A DNA stretch of 64,000 nt from Labilithrix sp. (GTDB taxonomy: Bacteria > Myxococcota_A > Polyangia > Polyangiales > Polyangiaceae), in the NCBI GenBank assembly GCA_019637225.1, contig JAHBWC010000009.1:1-64000 (forward strand), read 5' to 3'. Numbering within the stretch: the stretch's first letter is position 1; the number at the start of each line of letters is the position of its first letter. Shown one piece after another: positions 34,445-45,397 of the stretch. The notes below the pieces were generated by a model. The model was not told where the DNA came from, did not search any database, and worked only from the letters and a program-made list of their open reading frames with translations. The position numbers and the translations under genes were made by a program.

Positions 34445-35727
34445 AGCGTGCGCGCGCCGTGCTGGTCATCGCGGCGGCCTCCGCGGCCCTCGCCGCTGGC
34501 CTCGGCGCGTGCAAGCGCGAGGCGCCCGCGCCGGACGGCGCGGCGGCGGGCGGCGCTCGCGGGGGGGGACGCGCGGGCCGGGCCGGCGGCGGCCTGACGT
34601 TCGCGGTCGATCTCCTCCAGGTCGAGGCGAAGAAGGTCGACTACGTCGTCGCCGCGCCGGGCACGATCGAGGCGTTCGAGCGCGTCCAGGTGACCTCGCG
34701 CGTCGCGGGAGTCGTCGACAAGGTCGCATTCACGGACGGGCAGGAGGTGAAGAAGGGCGACGTCCTCGTCGTCATCGACTCCGAGCGCTACCGGCTCGCG
34801 GTGAACAGCGGCAAGGCCGCGCTCGAGAAGGCGCAGGCCGCGCAGAGGGACGTCGAGGGCCAGGTCAGCCGCCGCGAGGGGGCGATGGAGAAGCACCCGG
34901 GTCTCATCCCCGGCGAGGAGCTCGAGACCTACCGCACGAGGACGCTCACGGCGAAGGCCGACACCGCCGTCGCGGCGGAGAACCTGAAGATCGCGGAGCT
35001 GAACCTGCGCGACTCGTTCGTCCGCGCGCCGCGCGAGGGCGTCATCCAGACGCGCACCGTCGAGACCGGACAGTACGTGAACACAGGCGTGGTGATGGCC
35101 ACGCTCCTCCGCCAGGACCCGATGCTGCTCCGCTTCCAGGTCGAGCCTCAGGAGGCGCCGCGCCTCAAGCCCGGCATGAAGGCGACCTTCACGCTGCGCG
35201 AGACGCAGCGGACGTTCGAGGCGAAGCTCACGCTCGTCTCCGGAGCTGCGGACCCGACCACGCACATGGTCGGGGTGACAGGGGAGGTCGTCTCCTCCGA
35301 GCGGAAGTACTGGCTCCGGCCCGGCTCGTTCTGCGACGTGAGCGTGGACGTCGGCGCGACGCGCGACGCGCCGATGATCCCGCGCTTCGCGACGCGCGCG
35401 ACCGATCACGGGTACGTCACCTACGTCGTCGAGGACGGCGTCGCCCAGGAGCGCGCGATCACCCTCGGCATGAGCACCAAGGACGGCTGGGTCGAGGTGC
35501 GCACCGGGCTCGAGGGCGGCGAGTGGATCGTCGTCCGCGGCGCCGAGGCGCTCTCGTCCGGCGCGCGGGTCAACGCGACCCGGCTCGCGTCGCTCGACGC
35601 GGGAGCCGCGCCGGCGCCCGAGGCTCGACGCGGCGACGCCGGGACGGGCGACGCACCCGCGGGGGCCGGCTCCGGGCGTCGCCGCGGCGGCGGGCGAGAA
35701 GCCGGCGCGGAGAGCCCTCCGCCGTGA
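34441..35727 (+). CDS. RND efflux periplasmic adaptor (membrane fusion protein), lipoprotein
   Basis: 428 residues from ATG 34441. The signal ends in LGAC, a lipobox, as in AcrA-type adaptors. After a Gly/Arg-rich spacer come the barrel-sandwich halves: VQVTSRVAGVVDKVAFTDGQ and, after a helical hairpin, FVRAPREGVIQTRTVETGQY. A beta-barrel region (RFQVEPQEAPRLKPGMKATF) and a membrane-proximal domain follow, and the C-terminus is a disordered Ala/Gly/Arg tail. It links the pump to TolC. It is coupled at both ends: ATGA with the TolC-like gene and GTGA with the pump. Confidence 0.93.
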   Translation: MKRARAVLVIAAASAALAAGLGACKREAPAPDGAAAGGARGGGRAGRAGGGLTFAVDLLQVEAKKVDYVVAAPGTIEAFERVQVTSRVAGVVDKVAFTDGQEVKKGDVLVVIDSERYRLAVNSGKAALEKAQAAQRDVEGQVSRREGAMEKHPGLIPGEELETYRTRTLTAKADTAVAAENLKIAELNLRDSFVRAPREGVIQTRTVETGQYVNTGVVMATLLRQDPMLLRFQVEPQEAPRLKPGMKATFTLRETQRTFEAKLTLVSGAADPTTHMVGVTGEVVSSERKYWLRPGSFCDVSVDVGATRDAPMIPRFATRATDHGYVTYVVEDGVAQERAITLGMSTKDGWVEVRTGLEGGEWIVVRGAEALSSGARVNATRLASLDAGAAPAPEARRGDAGTGDAPAGAGSGRRRGGGREAGAESPPP

Positions 35728-38700
35728 GCATCACCGACGTCTCCATCAAGAACCCCGTGTTCGCCTGGATGCTGATGGCGTGCACGATGCTGTTCGGAGT
35801 CGTCGCGCTCACCCGCATCGGCATCAGCCAGTTCCCCGACGTCGACTACCCGAACATCTCGGTCTCCGTGCAGTGGCCCGGCGCGTCGCCGCCCGCCGTC
35901 GAACGCGAGCTCGTGGAGCCGCTCGAGCAGGCGATCTCGCAGGTCGAGGGGATCAAGCAGATAAGCTCGCAGGCCCGCGCGGGGAGCGCGCGCGTGACGG
36001 CGACGTTCGACATGTCGCGCGACGTCGACCTCGCGCTCCAGGACATCCAGGCGCGCGTCGCGTCCGCGCAGCGCTCGCTCCCGAAGGACGTCCCTGCCGT
36101 CACGGTGTCGAAGTCGAACCCGGACGACGCGGCCATCCTCCAGATCGCCGTCACCGGCGCGTTCTCGAAGCAAATGCTCGCGGACGTCGCCAAGTACCAG
36201 GTTCAGGAGCGCCTGCAGACGGTCGAGGGGGTCGGGCAAATCACGCTCTCGGGCGCGCAGTCCCGCAACGTGCGCATCTGGCTCGACGCGAGCAAGCTCA
36301 TCGAGAAGGGCGTCGTCGCGAGCGACGTCATCAACGCGATCCGGACCGAGCACGTCGAGGTCCCCGGCGGTCAGCTCGACACCGGCGGACGCGCGCTCGA
36401 CGTCCGACTGCTCGGCGAGGCCCTCGACATCGAGCAGTTTCGCCAGCTCGTGGTGAAGCGTGGGAAGCCGGCGGCCGCCGACGCGCGCACGGGCGTCGTC
36501 ACGCCGGCGACCGCGCCGGTCTACCTCGAGGACGTCGCGCTCGTGGAGGACGGCTTCGAGGACTCCACGTCGATCTCGAGGCTCGACGGCGTGCCGTTGC
36601 AGACCCTCGGAGTCCTCAAGCAGCGCGGAACGAACGCCGTCGCCGTCGCCGCCGCCGTCAAGGCGCGCGTCGCCGAGATCCAGCGGACGCTCCCCGAGGG
36701 GATGAACGTCGAGGTCCTCTTCGACTCGACGGTGTTCATCGAGGAGGCGGTCCACGAGCTCGAGGTCGAGCTCGTCATGGCGGTCGCGCTGACGGCGCTG
36801 GTGTGCTGGCTGTTCCTCGGCTCGCTCTCGAGCACGATGAACGTCGTCTTGGCGATCCCGATGTCGCTCCTCGGCACCGTGGCGGTCGTCTACTTCTGCG
36901 GGTTCACGCTCAACACGTTCACGCTCCTCGGGCTGTCGCTCGCCGTCGGTCTCGTCGTCGACGACGCCGTCATGGTCATGGAGAACATCTACCGTCACGC
37001 GGAGATGGGCAAAGACAAGGTCCGCGCGTCGTCCGAAGGTACGAAGGAGATCACCTTCGCCGCCCTCGCGGCGACGCTCGCGGTCATCGCGATCTTCCTG
37101 CCGGTGGTCTTCATGAAGGGCGTCATCGGCAAGTTCTTCTTCCAGTTCGGCGTGACGCTCTCGGTCGCGGTCATGCTCTCGTACTTCGAGGCGATCACGC
37201 TCGCGCCGGCGCGCTGCGCCCAGATGCTGAACGCGTCGCGCGAAGGCCGCAGCGCCCTGGGGCGCCTGGTCGATCGCGGCTTCGGCGCCCTCGAGCGCGC
37301 CTACGCCCGAGTCCTCGCGGCTTCCCTCCGCCATCCGCTGAAGGTCCTCCTCGGCTCGCTCCTCGTGCTCGCCGCCTCGGGGCTGCTCGTGACGCGCATC
37401 AAGACCGAGTTCATCCCTTCGCAGGATCAGAGCCGCCTCAACGTACGGCTCTCCACCGAGGCCGGCATGACCCCGATCGCCGCGCAGCCGCTCCTGGCGA
37501 AGGCCGAGGAGCGGATCGCGAAGCACCCGGAGATCGCGCGCATGCTCGTGTCCCTCAACGGATCGTCCGGCTCCATCTCGCTCACGCTCGTCCCTCCGAG
37601 CGAGCGGAAGATGTCGGCGGTCGAGCTCATGGCCGCGCTCCGCAAGGACCTCCAGGGCATCCCGGGCATCCGCGGTTCGGTGCAGGATCCGTCGCAGCAG
37701 GGCTTCGGCGTCTCGTCCGGCGGCTCGCCGATCGACTTCACGATCCGCGGCTCCGACTGGGACGCGCTCGTCGCGGCGGCGGACATGCTCAAGACGGAGC
37801 TCGAAGCGAGCGGCATCGCCGCCGATCTCACCTCGGACTACCAGGTCGGCGCCTCGGAGCTCCAGGTCACGCCGGATCGCCGGCGCGCGACCGAGCTCGG
37901 CGTCTCGATCAGCGAGCTCGGGAGCACGGTCAGCGCGCTCGTCGGCGGCAACACCGTGGGGAAGTTCTCGACCGCCGGGCGCCGCGTCGACATCCGGATG
38001 CGCCTGCTCGCCTCGCAGCGGACCCGCCCCGAGGACCTCTCGCTCATCCGCGTACGCGGCGCGAACAACGCGCTGGTCCCGCTCTCGATGGTCGTCACGC
38101 AGGAGGAGAAGCCGGTCCTCCAGACGATCAGCCGCCTCGACCGGGAGCGGGCGATCGGCATCAAGGGCAACGTCGGCGCCGGTCACTCGCAGGCCGAGGC
38201 CATGGCGCGCGTCCACGAGCTCGCGAAGGAGCTACCCGTGGGCCTGCGCGTGGCGGCCGGAGGTCAGGCCTCGCAGCTCGAGGAGACCACGAGCGGCCTC
38301 TGGTTCGCGATGCTCGTCGGCATCCTCGTCGCGTACATGGTGCTCGCGAGCCAGTTCAACTCGTTCCTCCACCCCGTCACGGTGCTCACGATCCTGCCGC
38401 TGGCGGTGAGCGGCGCCGTCCTCGGCCTCGTCGTCTCGGGCAAGACGCTGAACCTCTTCAGCATGATCGGGCTCTTGCTCTTGATGGGCATCGTGAAGAA
38501 GAACTCCATCCTGCTCGTCGAGTACGCCGAGCACGTCCGCGCGCACGACCACGTCGACGCCCTCGCGGCGATGGCCAAGGCCGGACCGCTGCGCCTCCGG
38601 CCGATCCTGATGACGACGATCGCGACGATGATGGCCGCCGTCCCGCCGATCCTCGGGCTCGGCGCCGGAACGGAGACGCGGAGCCCGATGGCCGCCGCCG

Positions 38701-38825
38701 TGCTCGGCGGGTTGACGGTCTCGACGGTGCTGAGCCTCGTGGTCGTGCCGGCGTTCTACGTCGTCAGCGATCGCGTCAAGGCGCGGCTCCGGCGGACCCG
38801 GCCCGCGCCATCACAGGCGACTTGA
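35724..38825 (+). CDS. RND multidrug efflux transporter (HAE1/AcrB type)
   Basis: 1033 residues from GTG 35724, full length for the family. The N-terminus is typical (SIKNPVFAWMLMACTMLFGV, then RIGISQFPDVDYPNISVSV). Membrane block one includes the proton-relay helix GLSLAVGLVVDDAVMVMENI, with the conserved Asp pair, followed by the HAE motif region FLPVVFMKGVIGKFFFQF. The second periplasmic half runs to about residue 850, and the second membrane block ends with VLGGLTVSTVLSLVVVPAFY. Substrates cannot be read from sequence; hydrophobic toxic compounds are usual for this class. A TetR gene lies downstream and is a likely local regulator. Confidence 0.94.
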   Translation: MSITDVSIKNPVFAWMLMACTMLFGVVALTRIGISQFPDVDYPNISVSVQWPGASPPAVERELVEPLEQAISQVEGIKQISSQARAGSARVTATFDMSRDVDLALQDIQARVASAQRSLPKDVPAVTVSKSNPDDAAILQIAVTGAFSKQMLADVAKYQVQERLQTVEGVGQITLSGAQSRNVRIWLDASKLIEKGVVASDVINAIRTEHVEVPGGQLDTGGRALDVRLLGEALDIEQFRQLVVKRGKPAAADARTGVVTPATAPVYLEDVALVEDGFEDSTSISRLDGVPLQTLGVLKQRGTNAVAVAAAVKARVAEIQRTLPEGMNVEVLFDSTVFIEEAVHELEVELVMAVALTALVCWLFLGSLSSTMNVVLAIPMSLLGTVAVVYFCGFTLNTFTLLGLSLAVGLVVDDAVMVMENIYRHAEMGKDKVRASSEGTKEITFAALAATLAVIAIFLPVVFMKGVIGKFFFQFGVTLSVAVMLSYFEAITLAPARCAQMLNASREGRSALGRLVDRGFGALERAYARVLAASLRHPLKVLLGSLLVLAASGLLVTRIKTEFIPSQDQSRLNVRLSTEAGMTPIAAQPLLAKAEERIAKHPEIARMLVSLNGSSGSISLTLVPPSERKMSAVELMAALRKDLQGIPGIRGSVQDPSQQGFGVSSGGSPIDFTIRGSDWDALVAAADMLKTELEASGIAADLTSDYQVGASELQVTPDRRRATELGVSISELGSTVSALVGGNTVGKFSTAGRRVDIRMRLLASQRTRPEDLSLIRVRGANNALVPLSMVVTQEEKPVLQTISRLDRERAIGIKGNVGAGHSQAEAMARVHELAKELPVGLRVAAGGQASQLEETTSGLWFAMLVGILVAYMVLASQFNSFLHPVTVLTILPLAVSGAVLGLVVSGKTLNLFSMIGLLLLMGIVKKNSILLVEYAEHVRAHDHVDALAAMAKAGPLRLRPILMTTIATMMAAVPPILGLGAGTETRSPMAAAVLGGLTVSTVLSLVVVPAFYVVSDRVKARLRRTRPAPSQAT

Positions 38826-38956
38826 TCGGCCGAGATCGCCTGTCGTCTCGCGGAGCTTCGCGGAGTCTCGCTTCATCGGGCTCGGTCGCGTCGGTGGCGG
38901 CGATTTGACGCGCCGCGCGCCCGGCTCGATCCCCGCCCCAACGGGCTCAGTTTGAC

Positions 38957-38970
38957 GTTAGTCTCACTAC
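38957..38970. promoter_or_regulatory. Possible TetR operator with TTGACG -35 nearby
   Basis: GTTAGT-CTC-ACTAC is a near-perfect inverted repeat just 6 bases before the ATG of the TetR gene, overlapped on the left by TTGACG (38952-38957). Such placement would allow autoregulation. The match is short, so confidence is low. Confidence 0.35.
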
Positions 38971-38976
38971 CTTCAA

Positions 38977-39587
38977 ATGGAGCCGCGTCGCAGACCGTAC
39001 AGAATGGTCGCCCGTGCCGAGTCCTCCCGGAGGACGGAGGCGAAGATCTTCGACGCCGCCGAGGAGCTCTTCAGGACGAAGCTCTTCGCGCAGGTCACGC
39101 TGCAGGCGCTCGCGGATCGCGCGGGCGTGACGCTGCAGACCGTGCTCCGCCGCTTCGGCTCGAAGGACAAGCTCTTCGTCGCGGCCGCGACGCGCCTGCG
39201 CGAGAGGACGATGACGCGCCGCAAGCCTCCGCGGCTCGCAGAGCCGGCCGTCGCCGTGCGCACGCTCGTCGCGAGCTACGAAGAGATGGGCGACATCGGC
39301 TGGCAGTTGCTCGTCCAGGAATCTCTGGACCCGCTCCTCGGCCGCTTCCTCGACGACGCACGCGCGAGCCATCGAGCCTGGGTGGAGGCCGTATTTGCCG
39401 ACGCGCTGCCCCGCGAGAAACGTGAGCGCGCGCGGCGCGTAGATCTCCTGTTCTGCGCCACCGACTTCTACCAGTGGAAGCTCCTGCGGCGAGACCTCGG
39501 CAAGAGCCGCGCGGAGACGGCCCGGCGGATCACCGAGGCCGTGGACGCGCTACTCCGCTCGTTCGGCGGTGCCGACCGGGGGCGGCG

Positions 39588-39591
<4 letters not shown>
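38977..39591 (+). CDS. TetR-family transcriptional regulator
   Basis: 204 residues from ATG 38977 (ATG 39004 is also possible). The N-terminal helix-turn-helix is clear: AKIFDAAEELFRTKLFAQVT, then LQALADRAGVTLQTVLRRFG and the SKDKLFVAAA closing helix. The C-terminal ligand-binding half is all-helical with a Trp/Gln-rich stretch (GWQLLVQESLDPLLGRFLD). These proteins repress promoters until a small ligand binds. Its gene overlaps the glycosyltransferase gene (ATGA) and follows the RND pump by 151 bases, so control of the pump, of its own operon, or both is likely. Confidence 0.92.
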
Positions 39592-40910
<1,319 letters not shown>

Positions 40911-40953
40911 TCGTCGCCGCTCCGCGCCCGGTCCCGTGCGTCCGCGACCCGCT

Positions 40954-41796
40954 CTACTCCGCCTCGGCGGCGTCGCAGTCGAGCGCCACGTCGCGCTGGC
41001 TCGTGCGTCGGCCCTCGCCGCGATCGACCTTCACCTTGGCGGTGGAGCTCCCATCGAACACGACCTCCACGGAGGCGTTCTTCACGAGCGGACCGTCGAC
41101 GCGCGCGCGCGCGGTGCCCGCGGAGGGGCACACGTCCCGGCAGCCCTCGAAGCCCTCGAACGTCAGATCGAGCTCGTAGCGCCCGACGCTGCCCTTCGAC
41201 GCGCCGCTCAGCTTCGCGCAGTGGGTCGTGACGTCGGCGACGATCGACACGTCCGTCGCAGTGGCGAAGTCGCGACCTCGCTTCGTCGTGCCGCTCGACG
41301 AGCCGCGGTAGGTGACGAAGCGCCGATCGCCGTCGAAGCGCACGTCCCCCGTCGCGGCGTACGAGAACGGCTCGCCGTTCGCGGTCGTCCCCTGGCTCGC
41401 CACGATCGCGACCTCGACGACGTCGGCGGAGGGCTTCGAGAACGTCGCGACGAGGCTGCCGGTGATCTCCACCTTCCCGAACGGCCCCGTGCAGCGCGTC
41501 ATCTCCAGCGTGACCACCTCGCCGGCGCGCGTCTTCTTCGCGCAGCCCTCCGGTCGGATCCCACGGAGCGGGCGCTCGAGCACCGCCTTCGCCGCGTCCT
41601 CGGCGTTCGGGGCGAGGGCGCCCTCGACGTCGACGAGGCCGTCCGTCAGCCCCGCCTGGCTCTGGGCCTGGAGGGCCGACGTCGTCACGGCGGAGGCTTC
41701 CTCCCCGTCGCGCTCGCTCTGTTCACACCCCACGACCGCGAGAGACAGCGCGAAGACCACACCCATCGACGAGATGACCAGACGACCAAGCTTCAT
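40954..41796 (-). CDS. Lipoprotein of unknown function
   Basis: 280 residues from ATG 41796, preceded by GGAGGAGG at good spacing. A signal with lipobox VVGC is followed by a low-complexity linker and then a beta-rich domain: KVEITGSLVATFSKPSADVV, YAATGDVRFDGDRRFVTYRG and FATATDVSIVADVTTHCAK. Six Cys in the mature chain could form disulfides. No known domain and no catalytic motif. It is convergent with the glycosyltransferase gene (43-base gap without a hairpin). A 194-base upstream gap holds its promoter. Confidence 0.85.
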   Translation of the reverse strand: MKLGRLVISSMGVVFALSLAVVGCEQSERDGEEASAVTTSALQAQSQAGLTDGLVDVEGALAPNAEDAAKAVLERPLRGIRPEGCAKKTRAGEVVTLEMTRCTGPFGKVEITGSLVATFSKPSADVVEVAIVASQGTTANGEPFSYAATGDVRFDGDRRFVTYRGSSSGTTKRGRDFATATDVSIVADVTTHCAKLSGASKGSVGRYELDLTFEGFEGCRDVCPSAGTARARVDGPLVKNASVEVVFDGSSTAKVKVDRGEGRRTSQRDVALDCDAAEAE

Positions 41797-41803
41797 GTTC
41801 GAG

Positions 41804-41809
41804 CCTCCT
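41804..41809 (-). promoter_or_regulatory. Ribosome binding site of lipoprotein gene
   Basis: On the minus strand this is AGGAGG, seven bases before the ATG at 41796, within a G-rich run. Confidence 0.65.
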
Positions 41810-41990
41810 CCCCCCGCTCGAGCAGCGCGCGTGCCTGCGGTGGTCTCCGCGCAAAGCCCGCGATTATCGGCCGATCGCGCGCGAGCGTGGACGCCGGTTC
41901 ATGCGAGGCCGAGGCCGGAGCGACTGCACGCGCCGAGGTCCAGGTCGCCTGAACGTCGCGACGTCCACCCCGCCCCCGCGGGGAGCTCGC

Positions 41991-43019
41991 TCAGCGGCCG
42001 GCCCACCAGCGAGCGACGAACGCCACGGCGACGGCTCCCGCCGCGATCGCGATCCATCGGAAGTAGTCGCCGTCGCTTTCGATCGTGCGGATGGCCGAGA
42101 TCAAGGCGAAGATCGCAACGAGGAGGAACACGAGGCCGACGAGCGCGCTCCGCGCCGAGCGCTTTCGCGTCTCCGCCGCCAGGTGGTACGTCGCCGCCAC
42201 GCTGCCGACCTTCGCGGCGTTTCGGACACCTCCGAGGCCCGTGCGCCACGCGCGCATGGCGGCCGCCGACTGGCCGAGCTTCTCGTATGCGTCCGCACGC
42301 AGCGCGGTGGCGAACCAGCGCGCGTTCCCGACCATCGCGTCGGCGCGCTCCGGATCGCCGAGCGCTGCGAGCGTCGCGGCGTGATCGCCGCGGGCCCGCG
42401 CGAGCATCGCGCTGGCGACGGCGACGTCGCTCGCCACCTCCGCGACGCGCAGGTTCGGCGGGCAGAGCGAGAGCCACTTGTCGCCGAGCTCGGGCGCGTC
42501 GCACATCGCGGCGAGCCGCGCGAGGCGCGCCAGGACCAGCGCACGGTAGACGGGGACGGTCACCGCTTCGAGGGTCGCCTCGAGGATCGCGCGCGCGTGG
42601 AGCCAGTCACGCGCGGCGATCTGCATCGCGGCCACGTGCGCGGCGACGTGGAGGAGCGCGAACTCCTCGGCGGTCCGCGCGTCGTCGTCTCGATCGCGCG
42701 CGGCGGCGAACGCTCGCTTCCGCTCGAGGTACAGGGCGCGCGCCGCCGCGAGCCGGCCGCGGCGCGGCAACCCCGCGACGGGGCCGCCGAGGTCGACCTC
42801 GAGCCGGCGCCCGGAGCGGCCGGCGGCGCGTGATCGGTAGGCCGGGCCGTCGTCGCCGGAGGCGCGCGTCACGAGAGCCTCGCGCTCGTCGTGCGCGCCG
42901 CAGTAGCCGCAGCGGAGCGACAGGCGCGGCAGCGCGGGCGCGGCGACGGGCTCGTCGCAATGCGCGCACTCGAGGATGCGGACCTCGCGCGAGCGGAGGT
43001 CGAAGGGCGGACCGGGCAT
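41991..43019 (-). CDS. Zinc-ribbon, TPR-like protein with two C-terminal membrane helices
   Basis: 342 residues from ATG 43019. Residues 15-45 hold a zinc ribbon with CAHC and CGYC pairs. A helical, Ala/Arg-rich TPR-like core covers about 95-270 (ARAILEATLEAVTVPVYRAL, AMLARARGDHAATLAALGD). The C-terminus has two hydrophobic helices, SALVGLVFLLVAIFALISAI and WIAIAAGAVAVAFVARWWAG, anchoring the protein with the bulk in the cytoplasm. Function unknown; similar zinc-ribbon/TPR membrane proteins recur in this window (15180-17480 has the same logic, and 50515-52830 is related in style). It is probably monocistronic. Confidence 0.8.
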   Translation of the reverse strand: MPGPPFDLRSREVRILECAHCDEPVAAPALPRLSLRCGYCGAHDEREALVTRASGDDGPAYRSRAAGRSGRRLEVDLGGPVAGLPRRGRLAAARALYLERKRAFAAARDRDDDARTAEEFALLHVAAHVAAMQIAARDWLHARAILEATLEAVTVPVYRALVLARLARLAAMCDAPELGDKWLSLCPPNLRVAEVASDVAVASAMLARARGDHAATLAALGDPERADAMVGNARWFATALRADAYEKLGQSAAAMRAWRTGLGGVRNAAKVGSVAATYHLAAETRKRSARSALVGLVFLLVAIFALISAIRTIESDGDYFRWIAIAAGAVAVAFVARWWAGR

Positions 43020-43155
43020 CGTGGCAGGGGATCATACGGCCAAGGCGGCCGGGAGCTTCCGCGGGAGTGCGGAGGGGGCGTGGGGAGGAGGCGGGGCGGG
43101 TGTCGGTGGGCGGGGGCCGCGAGCAGCGGGGCGGTCGCGGCGGGAGGGCGCGTGA

Positions 43156-43254
43156 GCGGCAGGGCGCTCGACGGCGGGCGGGCGTCGGGAGCGGAATGGC
43201 GTTCGACGGCCGGCGGGTGCGGCGGGCGGCAGGGCGCTCGACGGCGGGCGGGCG
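43156..43254. repeat. Exact 29-base direct repeat in noncoding DNA
   Basis: GCGGCAGGGCGCTCGACGGC followed by GGGCGGGCG occurs at 43156-43184 and again at 43226-43254, with a degenerate third copy (GGCGTTCGACGGCCGGCGGG) between them. It lies in the 281-base gap between divergent genes (43020-43300), which contains no supported gene and is strongly G-rich on the plus strand. Confidence 0.8.
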
Positions 43255-43300
43255 GGCTCCGCGACGCTACGGATCGCTCCATCCGGCGTAGAATCGCTCC

Positions 43301-45043
43301 ATGCGCCCGCTCGTGATCTCGCGAGGAACGGTCTTCGACGGCACCGGCAACCCCTCGTACGCGGGCGACGTCCTCGTGCAGGACGGGCGCATCGCCGAGA
43401 TTTCACGCGCGAAGATCGCGCCTCCGCCGGACGCCGAGGTCATCGACGCGCGCGGCAAGTGGGTCCTGCCGGGGTTCGTCGACAACCACACGCACTACGA
43501 CGGCGAGGTCCTCGTCGCGCCCCAGCTCTCCGAGTCCGTTCGCCACGGCGTCACCACGGTGATGCTCGGCGGCTGCTCGCTGTCTTTCGTGTACGCCGAC
43601 GTCGACGACTGCTGCGACATGTTCACGCGGGTCGAGGCGTTCCCGCGCGAGATCCTCGTGCCCATCCTGCGCGACCGCAAGTCGTGGTCGTCCGCGCGCG
43701 GGTGGATCGACCACATCGAGTCGCTCGCGCTCGGCCCAAACGTCGCCTCGTTCATCGGCCACTCCGACATCCGCGCGCACGTGATGGGGATCGATCGCTC
43801 GCTCCGCGACGACGAGCGCCCGACGCCGGCCGAGATCGATCGCATGGTGGCGCTGCTCGAGGAGTCGCTCGACGCCGGGCTGATCGGCATCTCGATGCAG
43901 CACAACCCGTGGGACAAGATGGACGGCCGGCACTGGTCGAAGCTCTTGCCCGCGGCCTACGCCAAGACGAGCGAGCGGAACGCGCTCACCCGCGTCGTCC
44001 GTCGTCGCGGAGGCCACCTGCAAGGCGTGCCGAACCTCGTGAACCGCGTCGCCGCCCTCTGGTACATGTCGCAGAGCGCGTCCTTCTTCGGCCTGCGGAA
44101 GCCGCTCAAAGCCTCGATGGTCGCGCTGATGGACCTGAAGGGCGATCCCTACGTCCGGTCGCTCATCGGCTTCATCGCGGGGATCTTCAACCGCGTCCTC
44201 GGCGCCGACTTCCGGATGCAGGTCTTCCCCGTCCCCTTCCGCGTCCTCGCGCAGGGCATGGACCTCGTCATCTTCGAGGAGTTTCCGACCGGCGCCCTCG
44301 CCCGGCACCTCGCGCGCGATCCCGAAGCGCGGACCCGCACGCTGCGCGATCCCGAGTACCGCAAGCGCTTCAAGCGGCACTATGCGAACAAGCTCGCGCC
44401 GAAGGTCTGGCAGAAGGACTTCGGCGACGCGTACGTCGTCGACGCGCCCGACCGCTCGCTGATCGGCAAGTCGTTCACCGACATCGCCCGCGAGCGCGAC
44501 CAGCACCCGGTCGACACGTTCCTCGATCTCGTCATCGAGCAGGATCGGGCGATCACGTGGGAGACCGTGGTCGGAAACCACGACCCCTCGCGCTACGGCC
44601 CGCTCTACAACGAGCCGAGCGGCGTCCTCGGCTTCGCGGACTCCGGAGCGCACATCAACAACATGGCGTTCTACAACGTCCCGCTCCGCGTCCTCCGCTA
44701 CGTCCAGGCCTCACACGAGAACGGCGCACCGCTCATGAGCCTGGAGAAGGCCGTCTTCCGCCTCACGAAGGAGAACGCCGACTTCTTCAACATCGACGCC
44801 GGCCACCTCGCCGTCGGCAAGCGCGCCGACATCACCGTCGTCGATCCGGCCAAGCTGAGCGACGCCGTCCACGAGTACCACACGGCCGAGTTCCTCGAGG
44901 GGCACACGCGGCTCGTCAATCGCAACGACGACGCGGTCGAGATGGTGGCGATCGGGGGGAAGATCGCGTGGCGTGCGGGGGCGTTCAGCGAGGCGTTTGG
45001 CGCGGAGCGGTTTGGGCGGTTTCTGCGGGGGAGCCACTCGTAG
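43301..45043 (+). CDS. Amidohydrolase, N-acyl-D-amino-acid deacylase-like
   Basis: 580 residues from ATG 43301. The N-terminal beta-strand domain ([20 protein letters not shown]) leads to the metal site [13 protein letters not shown]. The Cys ligand region of D-aminoacylases appears as [11 protein letters not shown], and the C-terminal Asp site as [19 protein letters not shown]. The closing sandwich reads [20 protein letters not shown]. These enzymes hydrolyse N-acyl-D-amino acids or related amides. Odd points: the usual THxR histidine motif is not evident in the middle, where a basic stretch ([12 protein letters not shown]) stands instead, and the chain is about 80-100 residues longer than standard D-aminoacylases. 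Substrate unknown. It is the last clearly high-G+C gene before the atypical region. Confidence 0.85.
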   Translation: MRPLVISRGTVFDGTGNPSYAGDVLVQDGRIAEISRAKIAPPPDAEVIDARGKWVLPGFVDNHTHYDGEVLVAPQLSESVRHGVTTVMLGGCSLSFVYADVDDCCDMFTRVEAFPREILVPILRDRKSWSSARGWIDHIESLALGPNVASFIGHSDIRAHVMGIDRSLRDDERPTPAEIDRMVALLEESLDAGLIGISMQHNPWDKMDGRHWSKLLPAAYAKTSERNALTRVVRRRGGHLQGVPNLVNRVAALWYMSQSASFFGLRKPLKASMVALMDLKGDPYVRSLIGFIAGIFNRVLGADFRMQVFPVPFRVLAQGMDLVIFEEFPTGALARHLARDPEARTRTLRDPEYRKRFKRHYANKLAPKVWQKDFGDAYVVDAPDRSLIGKSFTDIARERDQHPVDTFLDLVIEQDRAITWETVVGNHDPSRYGPLYNEPSGVLGFADSGAHINNMAFYNVPLRVLRYVQASHENGAPLMSLEKAVFRLTKENADFFNIDAGHLAVGKRADITVVDPAKLSDAVHEYHTAEFLEGHTRLVNRNDDAVEMVAIGGKIAWRAGAFSEAFGAERFGRFLRGSHS

Positions 45044-45397
45044 GGGGAGATCCCGTTTCCTCAGGGCGGCGTGTAACTCGACTCTTCCGGGGGTTCCGTA
45101 GCGCGCTTCGAGCTCACGCAGCGCGAGGGCGGGACAGAGGTGGTGTGCGTCGGCAGTCGGCACAGGGAGGGCGCAGCGATTCGCAGCGTTCTCGAGCGGC
45201 GTGTCGACCGTCGAGAGCGAGCGAACGCTTCCCCTGAAGCCGAGTCGCGGCGCTCCACGCCAGGAATTGCTCGATCGAATTCTGGGCCCAGGTCAGTACG
45301 AACGGACGCCAAAGACGAATCCCTGTCCGTCGCGTCGCGGCGAAGATGAGGCTTGGACGGAGATCCGCACGGACAGCGTGTCCCGTATCCTCCGGGC
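45044..45397. other. Gap without a supported gene, 354 bases
   Basis: Short frames are open on both strands but none has a ribosome site, a recognisable product or consistent codon use. The base composition becomes less G+C-rich here than in the preceding 45 kb, judged by eye. No hairpin or repeat stands out. It may be decayed DNA at the edge of an acquired segment. Confidence 0.55.
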
